Shown here: positions 48,932 to 61,076 of the stretch, one piece after another
Position numbering within the stretch: position 1 is the stretch's first letter
Layout of the letters: the number at the start of each line of letters is the position of its first letter
Assembly (NCBI GenBank): GCA_012934845.2
Contig: WNNJ02003129.1
Coordinates: 124,001-188,000, forward strand
Length of the DNA stretch: 64,000 bases
From: Pomphorhynchus laevis
Lineage: Eukaryota; Acanthocephala; Palaeacanthocephala; Echinorhynchida; Pomphorhynchidae
Reading direction: 5' to 3'
Notes under the pieces: model-generated
Seen by the model: the letters and a program-made list of their open reading frames with translations, nothing else
Databases searched by the model: none
Told to the model about the DNA's origin: nothing
Position numbers and translations under genes: made by a program

Positions 48932-51900
48932 AAGGCGGAATGAAGTTAATTTTTAATCCTCAATGAAAAATAAAATCTTAGAGTAAAATATCGATATTTT
49001 AACAATCACTCAGATAATATTAAAACGTTTTACACTATATTAAAAATTACTTTATTTTGAATATAGTATCATATTGTAATATTAACAAAGAAGTGAATAC
49101 ATGAGGTCGTTTTATACAACGATCCAGAATGTAATTTTTTATTTAAATAACATGAATCGTCATTTACAAATAAGAGCATGTGAAGCCTTGCAGTATTAAT
49201 TATACAGCGTGCACAACTGAACCATAGATTAATTAAGGAATATTAAAATTTTTATAATTAAAATTATAAAAATAAATAATTATTCTAGCTGGATCAAAGA
49301 AAAGAAGAAATTATTTTTAATATTTCGCTAACTTCTGTAAGCATATTTAGAAAATTTAAGGATTTTTTTTTAATTTCTAAAGATGCTAATAGAAGTTAGC
49401 GAAATATCAATAAAATAATCTCCTATTTTCTTTAATCCAGCACCAATAATTATTTATCATACAATTTCTTTTACGATAAAATAATCATATTTAGGCTTTA
49501 CAATTATATTGAGAAACAAAATAGAAAGTATTTTAAAAAAACCAAATGTTAATAGAAAGAATTAAATTTTTTTATTCAAAAAATGCTTCTAAGGCTTATG
49601 TTTGAATACTTAAATCATTTTTAATAAACATTTCAGTTCACTAGTTTAAATAAAAATAAATTAAAAAAGAAAGATTAATTTTATAACGAAAATAATCTTA
49701 AATCAGTAAAATTATTAGGTAATTTTCTAAAGATGCTTGCAGAAAATAGCGAAATATTAAAAATAATTTCTTTTTTGTTCTCTTAATCCAGCTCCAATAA
49801 TTATTTATCGATAATGGATCCTTATCAACTATTAAAAATTCAAAAAATCGTCAAAAAATAATATGGCATATAAAGTACTCTTCGTAAAACTGATGATGTT
49901 TAATTCTATATGCCTAAATTTTCAAGAAGTAACGTGCATTGAGGTTTTGGAATCAGAATTTGAACCAGAAGTGCGCAATATACTTAAACATGCATTATTT
50001 GTGTTTTTTACATTCGATATGACGCCGAAAACATAGAGCAAAAAAATATGATGATGAGACGGATTTCATTAAAGTTCGTTTTAGTCAAAGCAAAGCCAAG
50101 GATAAAGATGGCGAAAATCCTATTGCATAGTCCTTATTATAAAGTAAATTATAATAAAATAATTTTAATACTTTGGATAATTGGTATATTTTTTAATTTA
50201 ACAGAAGTTAGCGAAATATCAAAAATAATTTCTCCTTTTCGTTGATCCAGCTTCAATAATTATTTGTCAATAATGGATCCTTATCAACTATTTAAAATTA
50301 TAAAAATAATTTAATTTCTAAATTTATTTATAGTACAAAACATGTATAATTACATAAGTGATGTAATTTGTAGTTTACAAAATTTTAGGGAACAATTATT
50401 TTTAAATCGTCTTTACGATGTGAATTTACAAGCTATGATTACAGAAAACATTATTTTCAGTGTGATACTGAACATATTATAATAAGTGAAATTATAGCAT
50501 GTGTATCGTACATATTGTAATATGTGATATTAACATATAAAAACATATTATGTCATAACATAATATATGTCCTCACATATAGTCAAACAAATGTCATAAC
50601 ATATTGTTATACAAGCATATTTGAATATGTTTATTTTGCCATGTTTATAAATACTTGAACGCTACTGCATTGATCATCAAAATAAAAATTGTCAAATTCA
50701 TTTAAACAATTAATTAGCTTGAATTGTTAAATTTAATCAAATAATAGAAAATGTCGTTGCCATGCAATTCATCTAAAAATTTAAAAACGTAGCGTCTAAT
50801 TGGCTATGTGATTGACTATCTAATTAGTCATTAATTAATAAACCTAATATTAATATAAAAACCGTTTGCTCAGTTGATTATACTTATTTTGCTCAGTTGA
50901 TTTGTACATATTTTGTTTTTTTTTGTTTATACAAACAAAAAAAAACAAAATATTAGATATAAGCAATTATTTATAGAAACTTACATTTTCAATATTGTTC
51001 AAAGCGATCTGATCAAATTCCGCCGATAAAGATGCACCATCAGCCAAATCACATTGCAAACGAAATTCAAGTTCAGCCCTTTGCCGGTCTCGTTGATCCT
51101 CTAAACACTGCTCGACGTCATCAACTGCTATCAAAGGACCGTTAAAATGAGATGTTGACAGATCCGGAAATATTGAAATATCCACAGGTTCAACTAAGTT
51201 ATTTTGATGACATATTCGCATCAATAATAAATCAATGTTGCTGCCGTTAACAAATTTCGTTTTATGACAAAATTTAAAACTAAACTCAATTTCAAATTCA
51301 AAATTTGAGTAATAAATATTCAAACCATTTCAGGGCTACAATGGATATACATTTCCAGCATACAGGACATCGAGGATATTTGTCTGACGTCATTGTGAAG
51401 AATTGTAATATACAAGGAAAACAAAAAATATGTCCACATCGAGTAATACGACCTTAAAATATACACTGAAACTTTGGATAAGATATTTCGAAAAAGTTCT
51501 AAATTTTTATATTTTAGAGAACTTAAAATAAATCGACAACAAAAATTACGATTTTTAATAATAGTAAACGATTTTTAAAATTATCAAAATGTTACTATAA
51601 ACATTAAAATATTAAACTTTGATGCTTAAACATAAAAAAATCAACATATGGTATGCATTAATGCTCATGCAAAAATGATTTTTGTAAATTTAAAATCCCA
51701 TTTTTGAATATATACAAATAAATTCGCTTAGTCTTTGTATTTAATATAATAACAAAATAAAAAATTAAAAAAATTAAAATAAATAAATAAATGATGCTAA
51801 ATTAATTAATCAAAATTTAATAATTAAATAATTATTAAATAATTTTTTTATAGTTTTTACCGCTTATTGAAAATACTAAAAAAGGTTAATACATTGGTGT

Positions 51901-54900
51901 TCAATACATTTCATACCAATTGGTATATTATTGTATTATTTTGCAATGAAAAAAATGACAAATTTAATAATTTTATATGATCTATATTAAGTTAGAATAT
52001 AATGAGCTTTCACATTTCGTCCAAAATCTTGTATACAGAACCTTGTTTGATATTATCATTTACGTTGTTTGAAGCCGACATTATGATGTGTCCCATGAAT
52101 GAAAATTCTATTTATGGTGACGTCAATACATTATGATGTTGTAAATTTGATCCAAAATTTTTTAATAAACTCTAAATAAATTATAACATATACAGAATTT
52201 AGGTGATAATTGTTATAAGATTTCTTATAATTTAAATCAAATTAAAATAAAAAATTGAAATTTAAAATAAAAGTCAATTTTTATGAATTGACTACTAAAT
52301 AATAGACGATGTATCATAATAAGAATAAGATATCATCGGGAGGATGATCTGATACACTAGATACATGATCAAGTGTATCTTATTCGCTACATCGTACATT
52401 CCTATCCATCCATGAAAATTTTAATATAAAATGTATAAGAATAAGGATTAGAGGTCATCAAGAGGAACGGCTATGATGTCAGGTTTCGGTCCATATTCCT
52501 TGAACCAACATAGCAGCAGGGTAAAACACGTGCTAAATACGTATTTCCTCTGATGAAATTTGATTATCTAGTATTCTATTCTAATACAACGTGCATTATT
52601 TATTATACATTTAAGTTTTAGGCTAATGATTTTAAATTTATTTTTAATATTATTGTGTAATATCAAAAATATTAAACAAAATTTACTATTTAAAAATTTA
52701 AAATTTTTAGTAAATAAAAATTAGTAAATTTCTATTTACTAATAAAAAATTTTCTATTTTCTGCTTGATGTTATTTTTGTAGTAACCTAGTTTAAAATAT
52801 GTATCTATTAAATTATTTAAATGATTTTGAAGAAAGCCAATATCATTACATATTGTTGCAATTCTTAAAATTTCATTATTTAATGTATTATATTTTATAT
52901 TATATGGTATGCATGAATGCTCATGCAAAAATATGTTTCTTGTAAATTTAAATATGTCATCTTTACGATATAAATTAATAACAGTTTTAGTTAATGTTAA
53001 TTAAATGTTCATATCTAGATATACTCCTTGTTTATCATCAATATTGGTTTTGTTAAGAATAAGGCTTTCTGGATAAATTTGTTCACTAAATGAATAAAAA
53101 TTATTAGAGTTAATAACATATACATCATCAATATATCGAAACATATATTTCACATCTTTATAAAATTTAGATTTATTTTTTACACAGTTATAACAAATTT
53201 ATAAAATATGTAAGCCATAATTAGGCTACAATTACCTTCCATGGGCATACCTTTTATTTGTCTAAATATATATGCCCCTACTTTTAAAAATTTTGATCTA
53301 TCAAAATATTTAAGACTTATATTAATTCAATTTTATCTATATATTTATACATTGACTTGATGGTTTAATTTTCGTTAGATAGGCGTTATAGTTATTATAG
53401 CATATATATGTATATAGTTTTCCGAATATAATATTAATTAATTTTTTTAACGTTTCTTCAATATCTGCTAAATATAGATTTGTACAAAGCGTAATAAAAT
53501 CGTATTTATAATCTCAAAAATTATGTGTGTTCTAAATCATTTTGTGTGTTCTAAAATTCTTTTGTAGAATTAATACTGAAATAGTGTTTTATACCAGTAT
53601 TAATTTCGATTACCATACAATATTTTTATGTAATTTTGGATTTCTGATTCAATCACTTTTTTCAATATTGAACAGTGACTTGTAATAATTGTTTCTAAAT
53701 TTAAATCACTACATTATTATGTTGTGTTTATATTTAAATAATTAAAATTAACTTCATTCATCAGTATATCAAAATATACTACTTCTGCCAATTCCTTGTA
53801 CCACGTCATTCAATCCTAATGGGTACATGGAATTAAGCGTTTTAATCCAAAAATCTTCTCTTTCTAATAGTTTTTGATTTAAGTTGTAGTATTTTATATT
53901 ACATAGTCAAGATGCATCATAAATAGCCGTTAAACTTTTTAACTTGCGTTTAACCAGACTTTAAGGGCTTTTAATGTACATTTAAACGCACTACATATGA
54001 ACCTAGGTTTTATTGGATTTTTGTAATTTTGGATTCCAATATAATATAGGTATAGTTTTATTATCTAAATCAATTTTTATACGCTTCTTATCCATTATAG
54101 AACAGTGACTTGTAACAATTGTTTCTAAACTCAACTCACTACGTTCATATGTTGGATTTACATTTAAATCATTATAATTAACTTCTTTCATCAGTATATC
54201 ATAATAAAGCTTTTTGCATATGAAGACAAAGTTATTACTAGCTTTATCAATAGTTGTTATTATATAGTTATGCTTTAATTGAGTATGTTCTGTATACATA
54301 TCTTTATTAATTTGATCTTTCCTTTTATAATTGTTTGTTATTTTCATTTTCTCTCTAATTTTATCTAATATATAAGTTTTCCAAATGTTTATCTTTGATG
54401 TATTTAAGCTTTCACTATTAAGCAGCTTACCAAAGTAAGCATTGAAGTAATTATATAAAGAAATGTATATTTTATGGTAATTATTATTTAATCTATATTT
54501 ATACCCTTTTGATAGCATTTTCCTTAATTCATTGTTTTCGATTAATTCTAGGTTATGGTGCATATATGTTCAGTTATTTTTCAAAATTAAGACTTTTACA
54601 ATTACATTCAGTTTCTATGTTTCTAATATTATCGTTACATATTGATTTTAATTCTTTATTATAATTACAAATTTTTCGTCCTAATGGTGGTAGGAGTTTA
54701 TACCTTATTTTAGGAATATATTTACTTAAATCAAACTCTATTATTTCTTTACTTTTAGAATTATTTAAAAGTCCGGCTATATTTATGTTATCTTTACATT
54801 TATTAATGAAGTTTATGGTTAATGTATATTTTCTATTGTTATTATTAACATTTATTGTACGATTATAGTATTTTGTATTACAATAACTGTCTATTATACA

Positions 54901-56553
54901 ACTCAACCTATCATATTAGTATCACTGTCTATTGAAGTATTTTTCACATACTTCAATTAATCTTTATTTATTGTAAATAACAAAATTATTTACAATAATA
55001 ATTATAAAAATTAAATCAAATTAAATTAAAAATAATAAATCAAATATGAAATTTGATAGGAAAAAATAAATCAAATAGAAATTGGATTAATACAAATGAA
55101 TTAAAAAAAGATTGGATTTTATGTAATTTTGAATTCCAATATAATATAGGTATATTTTTATTAACTGATTAAACCTTTATAGACTTTTTATACATGAACA
55201 GTGACTTGTGATACAAAACTGTGACTGTTTGAATTATTAAAAATCAGTAGTTTATTATTATTTATTATTTGGTGGTGCCATATCAGAAGCGGGAATCAAA
55301 TAGTAACTTTTAATTTTTAATTTTTTAAATATTTATTTTTCTGAATTTCAATTTTGCATTTAAATGTTAATGTTAATAAAATTAATATTTTAGACAATAT
55401 CTAGTGATGAGCCCACAAATGTTTTATACATCTATTCGCTTATTAATATAAATTATTTTAAATTCATTGCTGTTTTAACCGAATGGTAATTTTCTTGAGC
55501 CTACATTTAAATTATCTTAAATTATTTAAATTATCTTAAATTATTAAATCTGATTTAAATTATCTTAAACACTAGATTGAAAATAATTAAATACCAATTG
55601 TCTAGTAACTATTTATTAATAAATTTATAATTCTTCTTGATTGTATAACGGAAATATTCCTTATTTGCAACCAAGAATATAACAAATAAAAGACTATAGT
55701 TAGGTAAATACTGGCAAGGAAGTTTTTTCATACAGGAATATGAACAAAGCGCATACATGGACGATGGTGGAAATATAGTTTTTAATATCGAATTAAACTT
55801 AAATAAAAATTTAAAAATGAATGCAAAAGTATTTCAAATTAATCAACTATATTACTTGTTTCAAATTTGGTTTAATAACTTTAAAATTAATTTTTTATAT
55901 TCTCGGCATGCATTTCTCCAGTGTTTTAAACGTGATATTCCATCTCGAATTCGAGTTTACGCATAGACACAGATTCCAAGATGACGATTTATGACATTTA
56001 ATAAATTTAAATATTAAATAATATTAAACTAATTATGATTTAAATATGTCACAATTATGACAATAAATAGTTTTTAATAATTTATAATCTATTTGTTCTA
56101 AATAAGAATATTTTTTATTTAAATTTTATTATAATCGAAATAAATGATAAATATTCTAGCACTAAAAAAATAAAAGAATGACTCTTACCTGCAACAGGGT
56201 CTTGCAAACAGATAGGACATACAATCTTTTCACAATCACATAAATGTACCTCAATAGTCTGTGACCAATTTAGTTTTAAAACGCCCTTGGGTACAAGGAA
56301 CTTGTAGCTAAATAGAAAAATATGCAAAAACTGATGTAATGAATTTTAAAAGTACACTGCTCGCAGGTATTGATTTTTATCGAATTCATGATCTTGACTT
56401 CTAATGCTTTTATTCGATAAACGAATATCTTCGAAGATTTCAAGATGATTATTCGATCGGATATGTTTATTGATCTACATGAAATATAAGTATGCAATTG
56501 AATCCAGTATCTTACTTTTAATTTTATTTCGTTTCTTGGCATTTGATAAAAAC
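42756..56553 (-). CDS. RNF10: RNF10 orthologue, RING-type E3 ubiquitin ligase
   Basis: Minus-strand exons, 5' to 3': 56516-56553, 56356-56474, 56189-56307, 51326-51452, 50985-51279, about 47427-47574, 45833-45947, 44619-44720, 43069-43184, 42879-43011 and 42756-42787 (stop). Phases agree throughout except across 50985 to 47574, where an exon is missing. The order matches RNF10: FDKNQYLRAVYKFLV, then a C3HC4 RING ([29 protein letters not shown], RCPVC), an acidic helix (QRAELEFRLQCD), DGQRIYMHPLNVKCLLKEY, YKYLRHLPVGSEFKFVEIDL, a basic coiled coil (EKRRMSEKKA) and a PFSYAQ motif. RNF10 ubiquitylates 40S proteins uS3 and uS5 when initiation or translation stalls, in the cytosol. Introns range from 41 bp to 4.7 kb. 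The first exon and start codon are not established. Confidence 0.88.
48892..48930. repeat. (TA)n microsatellite
   Basis: About 38 bp of uninterrupted alternating TA in an RNF10 intron. Confidence 0.95.
49268..49462. mobile_element. Foldback MITE, family A, copy 2
   Basis: The arms ctagctggatcaaagaaaag and tttcgctaacttctgtaagc are mirrored by tgctaatagaagttagcgaa and tttctttaatccagcaccaa. It is inside the RNF10 intron that should also hold the unseen exon. Confidence 0.75.
49720..50292. repeat. Two half copies of foldback MITE family A
   Basis: Right halves of the element lie at 49720-49830 and 50198-50292. Each ends in taatccagctccaataatta-type sequence followed by ggatccttatcaactat. Between them (49905-50035) a plus-strand frame reads IEVLESEFEPEVRNILKHAL, of unknown origin. 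Confidence 0.6.
50908..50953. repeat. Perfect 21-bp hairpin in RNF10 intron
   Basis: The arm atattttg followed by nine T and gttt is mirrored exactly by aaac, nine A and caaaatat around a four-base loop. It lies about 30 bp inside the intron after the exon ending at 50985. Confidence 0.85.
51640..51705 (-). repeat. Small Penelope-like fragment
   Basis: The words tatggtatgcattaatgctc and atgcaaaaatgatttttgta match the minus copy at 52900-52950, about 60 bp of the reverse-transcriptase region. Confidence 0.5.
52220..55230 (-). mobile_element. Penelope-like retroelement, broken and rearranged copy inside an RNF10 intron
   Basis: Reading down the minus strand from about 55000, the copy shows the region before the reverse transcriptase (ELRKMLSKGYKYR), then TTIDKASNNFVFICKKLYYD and PILYWNPKLQKS, then PRFICSAFKCTLKALKVWL. 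The palm follows with IKGMPMEGNCSLIMAYIF, MFRYIDDVYVIN and the YPESLILNKTN block. A structured tail in the same orientation ends it (52610-52220). Near 53890-53785 a piece reads ERED.FWIKTLNSMYPLGLN, which resembles the end of the GIY-YIG endonuclease of such elements and is out of order. Parts of the N-terminal region recur at 53590-53770 and 55130-55220. The element is interrupted by several breaks and looks old. Confidence 0.7.
54003..54906 (-). pseudogene. Penelope-like protein, N-terminal and early reverse transcriptase frames
   Basis: Two adjacent frames (54906-54574 and 54563-54003) carry the upstream region of the polyprotein: LLPPLGRKICNYNKELKS, a C.C pair near NIETECNCKSL, the ELRKMLSKGYKYR segment and the first reverse-transcriptase boxes up to PILYWNPKLQ. 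This arrangement is familiar from animal Penelope-like proteins. The element is dead as a whole. Confidence 0.6.
55231..56188. other. RNF10 intron sequence without recognised features
   Basis: AT-rich. A plus-strand frame at 55757-55966 has no recognisable content and probably arises by chance. Confidence 0.45.
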
Positions 56554-57235
56554 CTATAAACCCTCAAATATTTCGTCAGATAAAGAGTGAATGCAAAATC
56601 ACTAATATAAAATACCTGTTGTCTTTCGATAAGGAACAAAAGAGTAATACAGTGCGAACTGGGAGATTTCGGCCAGTGAATAATATCGACGATCCGTGCT
56701 TAGTTAACATCTTCGAGAGTCCATTAGAATTGATGAAATTAATAACAGTTAAGGGCACTGTAATTACAGGAAACTTGTAGAAATCGTTAATTAAATTTAA
56801 AATACCTTTTTTATTTACAAAAAGGTATTAGAATCTAAAATGCGACGAAAAATAAATTATGGTAAAAATCAATTTCCATATCGACGCGATATGGTAGCTA
56901 AATAAATAATAATAAATTACAATCGAACTATTAATTTTTAAATAAGTTTAATATCACAGATAAAAGATTATATGTTGTGATTAATATTTTTTTTGAATAT
57001 GAAAATAATAATTATTCTGAAATTAGACGTTTATTCATTTAATTTTTAAACATTAATTTGATATTTAGCTATTAATTTCATTGAAATAATAATTAAGTAA
57101 ATTATAAAATCAATGATAACACTATTTGAAAGTACTTGAGGTAGGGATAAATTAATTGAAGTAATGAACTATTACTAGCATATCGTATTAACTGTTAACT
57201 TACTAGGCCATTTGCTTTTTTATCTTCTTCTTTGT
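56554..57235 (-). other. Upstream region of RNF10; possible 5' exon
   Basis: A minus-strand block at about 56755-56627 is open between a cctgtaattacag acceptor and an acaacag/gtattt donor and reads STNLPVRT-like sequence without homology. Its phase does not fit the 56553 exon, so it is not joined here. The rest (56760-57235) is AT-rich. Confidence 0.3.
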
Positions 57236-58190
57236 AATTTGTCTTCTATTAACTTCCATGTTATGAAATATGCTGATGACATTTTTATGTGATCATGTAC
57301 CCGAATATCGTCGTATTCATGATCTTAGTGTTTCTGCTTCCAACTGTCTTGTCTTAATTTTCAATCATCTTTATTCTCTTCGTCTTATTCTAAATCCTAA
57401 TAAATCCAAAATAATGTGGATCCTTCCTCGACGCTTCGGCGTAGAACCTCCCTCTATATCATTAAATTCTACAATTCTTCCAATCGTTTACAATCTCGTT
57501 TTCTTAGGCTTCGATTTCGATAACCGACTTTCAGTTAAACATTTTGTTAGAGATAAAGTATGCTCATCTACCTTGATTCTCCCCAACCTCCGTTAAATTC
57601 GTAGATCGATTTCCTTTCTTGTATGACTCTCATATCTTCTCTCCTTTTTTCTAGACTCGATTATTGTCTTAGTCTATTTTCCAACTCACCTAAATCCACT
57701 CTTATTCCTCTACAACGCATCGTCAACGCAGCTGTCCGAATTCTCCTCCGTCTTCCTCGTTTTGATCATACATCCTACCATCTTGCTACTCTCGCTTTGA
57801 CTACCATTTATTGTCGTGTTTAAATTCGTCTTCTTATCATTGCTTTTCGCCTTATAACTTTTCAAATTCCTTCATTTCTCAATCTTCCTTTTCTCAACAA
57901 TTCTTGTCCTGATTACTGTCCTGTTTCCGTAATTCACTTATTTTACATGTCTCAAACTACTCTACCTCTTTCGACTTCCAATCCTCTCTTGTGGCTGCTC
58001 TTATCTCGTGCAATCATTTACCCATTTATATACGCCAATCAACCTCAATGCCGTGATTCAAACGTCAAATCCGATCCCATTTAAACAATTTAAAAAAATT
58101 ATCTGTATGACTTTTGTTTTGTTTTTTTGTTAGTTAGTGAACTTGCAGGCGTGCAGTTGGCACGCATTTGCAACTTTAAATAAATTATTA
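57236..58190 (+). mobile_element. LINE family B, degenerate reverse transcriptase to 3' tail
   Basis: The copy begins near the catalytic box (MKYADDIFM, at about 57262-57290). It continues through LILNPNKSKIMWI, FLGFDFDNRLS and SRLDYCLSLF, with VNAAVRILLRLPRFDHTSYH, and ends in the family tail (aggcgtgcagttggcacgca, tttgcaactttaaataa). These are the palm and thumb segments of CR1/Jockey-type ORF2. At least one in-frame stop (TGA shortly after the catalytic box) and several frame changes are present, so it is inactive; everything before the palm is lost. Confidence 0.75.
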
Positions 58191-59071
58191 TTATTGTTAA
58201 AACAACTGTCTCAACATTGCATAACATGCACAACATTATATACTGGCGTCTCGTTGGTTAAAGGTTTAATCATAAAATGATTTTGCATTCACTTTCATGT
58301 AAGCAAAAAATAACAAATAATTGATGACTAAGTGATGCAAGTTCACATCATGTCACCTTGTACACGAAATTATCATTCAATGAAATATATGTTATAGCTG
58401 AAAATGAACAAAATTGTAGAAAACCGATAGGACGTTAATAATATAGAATGAAATAACGATCTTTATTTTTTAGTTTCCATTATAATTATAGCAACACATT
58501 CATGTAGAATTAAAATGCTATAGAATATTGATCCTAAATCAATTTTATGTGAACATTAAAATATGTTTAATTGTAGATTGCCTACATGTTACGTGACAGA
58601 AAACGTGTCAATATTATCTGGTTCGTTGGAACTACAACTAAATGTTCTATGAATGTTAAAAAATTCGATTTAGTGCCCCAACATTTCACTCAAGGCTTTA
58701 GTGAGCACTAGCACAATTTCTGCAGATCTCAACAAGTTTTAACTTTATTATTGCTATACCTATGGAAAAATTAATTTTGTACGTATCTCTGAAAACGAGA
58801 TGTTATTCTTTAATACCAAATTAGTTCAATTAAACTACATTTATTTTCGATTAATATATTATTATTTATATATTTTCGAATATATGTAGTTGACATAAAT
58901 TATATGAAACTTAATTTTAAATAATAAAAAGCTTTTAAAGCTTTTTTACTAAGGTAAAGTTTTTTACCTTACGCCAATCAACCTCAAAAAGTGTTTGAGA
59001 AATAATATACATACAAATGTATTCAATCAATTGAGTTTTATAAGAGTATACTGAAAATTAAAAATCCAATA
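58191..59071. other. AT-rich spacer between LINEs
   Basis: The phrase acgccaatcaacctcaa near 58973 repeats 58036-58052 of the family B LINE, so a small fragment is present. Nothing else was recognised. Confidence 0.4.
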
Positions 59072-61076
59072 AATTAATAACATAACATTTACTTCTGTAG
59101 AGTCAGACCTCTTTAGTAGTGATGGTTCGTGTGTAGGAAAACTAGTAGACTTCGATAGTGTCACCGAGCGTGTCAAATTTTCCCATTATACGAACATTTT
59201 TGTCGGTTATTCAAATGTTCGTAGTCTCCTGGCTCAGTTCTCGGAAATTAAATTCATAGTTGCTTCGAAACGTTTTGATGTATTTTGTATAACCGAAACA
59301 TGGCTACATTCTAACATTTCGGATGACTGTGTTGCCATCCCTAACTATTTTCTAATACGTTCGGATCGCTCATGTGGTAAACGTGGAGGTGGGGTAGCCG
59401 CCTATGTGCGAAATAGTCTCCTGGTATCGAATATCTCGGCTTTTCGCGACGATATTGGTTATTCCTTTGAAGGTCTTGCTTTTACACTGGGAAATGGTCA
59501 ACGATCCCGATTCTGCGTTCTTTACCGTTCTCCGTCCTATGAATTAAGATTTGACTCTCTTAAACCACATTTGCTGAGTTTATCTTCGTATCCTCTGATT
59601 TTGCTCCTGGGTGACTTCAATATCCCCCAAATAGACTGGAAAAATAGTCATTCACGACCAATTCACGGAATTGGGAAAGTACTGAGTGACTTTCTGTTAC
59701 TTGAGATGCTACTAGTTCAACATATTAAAGAACCTACTTGTGTGACATGGACGCCTTCTATTCTCGATTTGGTCTTTACTAAGTGTTTGGGTGACGTTTC
59801 AGGTGTTCGTTATGACGCACCAATTGGCAATAGCGATCACTGTGTACTCTCTATGCGGCTGTCGCTGTTCAACAGAGCCTCACAAAACTCTAATTTTAAA
59901 AAACGTTGTTGGGTAGGTGTTGATGCTAGTCAACTAGCTGCAAGCTTCCCAAAAGGTATCTGTGATAGTCTTCGTATCCACTTCGGTTTGGAGGTTCCTG
60001 TAGTCTTTGATCTGCTCCATGATGAATTGATGCGAATTTCTGATATCTTTGCTCCGCTACGTGCCTGCAAGTTCAAGCATGGACATCCTCCTTGGTTCGA
60101 CAGAGAGCTTCTTGATGCTATAAGATCCCGCAACAAATTGTGGCGCGAATTTAGGCGTTCTTCTGCTTCAAAACGTGCCTACATCGACTCTCGGAACTTA
60201 TGCAATCGGCTAAAATTTCAGAAACGCTATTCGTACGAAGATAGTATCGCCAGGGATGCATCTTTGAATCCTAGGAGGTTTTGGTCTTATGTAAGAAACA
60301 ACAGAACACTTGTCGCCACAATTAGCTCAATCCAAACGCCAACTGAAACTTTGACCGATCCGTCTCTAATCGCCCAACATTTAGCTGATAGCTTCTTGGT
60401 ACAGGCTTTGACCTCTAACAAACTGCATGACTTTAGTTGGAAGTATGTTCCGGTTGCTCATCGGTGTTGTGTTCGTCCACTCAGAGTGGATGAGGTGTTG
60501 AACGAGGTAATGAAGCTCGATTCGTTTACATCTCCGGGACCAGACAATATTGCCCCCTTCCTCGTCAAATCCCTAGCGAACGAACTGAGCAATGATTTAA
60601 CTATGTTCTTCAGATACAGCTTAGATACATCTTGGATTCCTGACAGTTGGAAGTGTGCAATTGTGGTGCCTATTCCCAAAAAGCATCCTGCTAGCTTTTG
60701 CGCGGACTTTCGGCCCATTAGCTTAACTAGCGTATTCTGCAAACTTTTAGAAAGAATCATTGCTAGTAGAATCAGGGATCATTTGGATCTTAATCACATA
60801 TTGGTTGAATCTCAACATGGTTTCAGGATCGGACGTTCATGCCTTACTAACCTACTAACTGCGCGTGAAAAATGGGCTGATGCTCTGGGGGCTGGGTTTC
60901 AGGTTCATACAGTATTCCTTGATTTTTCGAAAGCTTTTGATAGGGTACCACACGACGGCATAGTGTCTTTACTGTATCACTATGGACTTCATTCATATAT
61001 TTGTGAGTGGGTCAGGGAATTTCTATCGAATAGGTCTTTCCGAGTTTGTGTGGGGAGCGTGTTTTTTATTCGGTAA
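59072..61076 (+). pseudogene. LINE family A ORF2, endonuclease and first half of reverse transcriptase
   Basis: The frame is open from about 59072 and has no clear ATG; the endonuclease begins near 59200 with VGYSNVRSLLAQF (catalytic Asn). It continues with CITETWL (catalytic Glu), GGGVAAYVRNSL, LLLGDFNIPQIDW (Asp and Asn) and IGNSDHCVLSM (Asp-His). The reverse transcriptase follows: FTSPGPDNIAPFLVKSL, VVPIPKKHPASFCADFRPIS, ESQHGFRIGRSCLTNL and TVFLDFSKAFDRVPH (first catalytic Asp). The frame is lost at a T-rich run near 61060-61066 inside the palm and continues in the frame that opens at 61046. The enzyme would nick target DNA and copy the element's RNA there. Confidence 0.85.
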
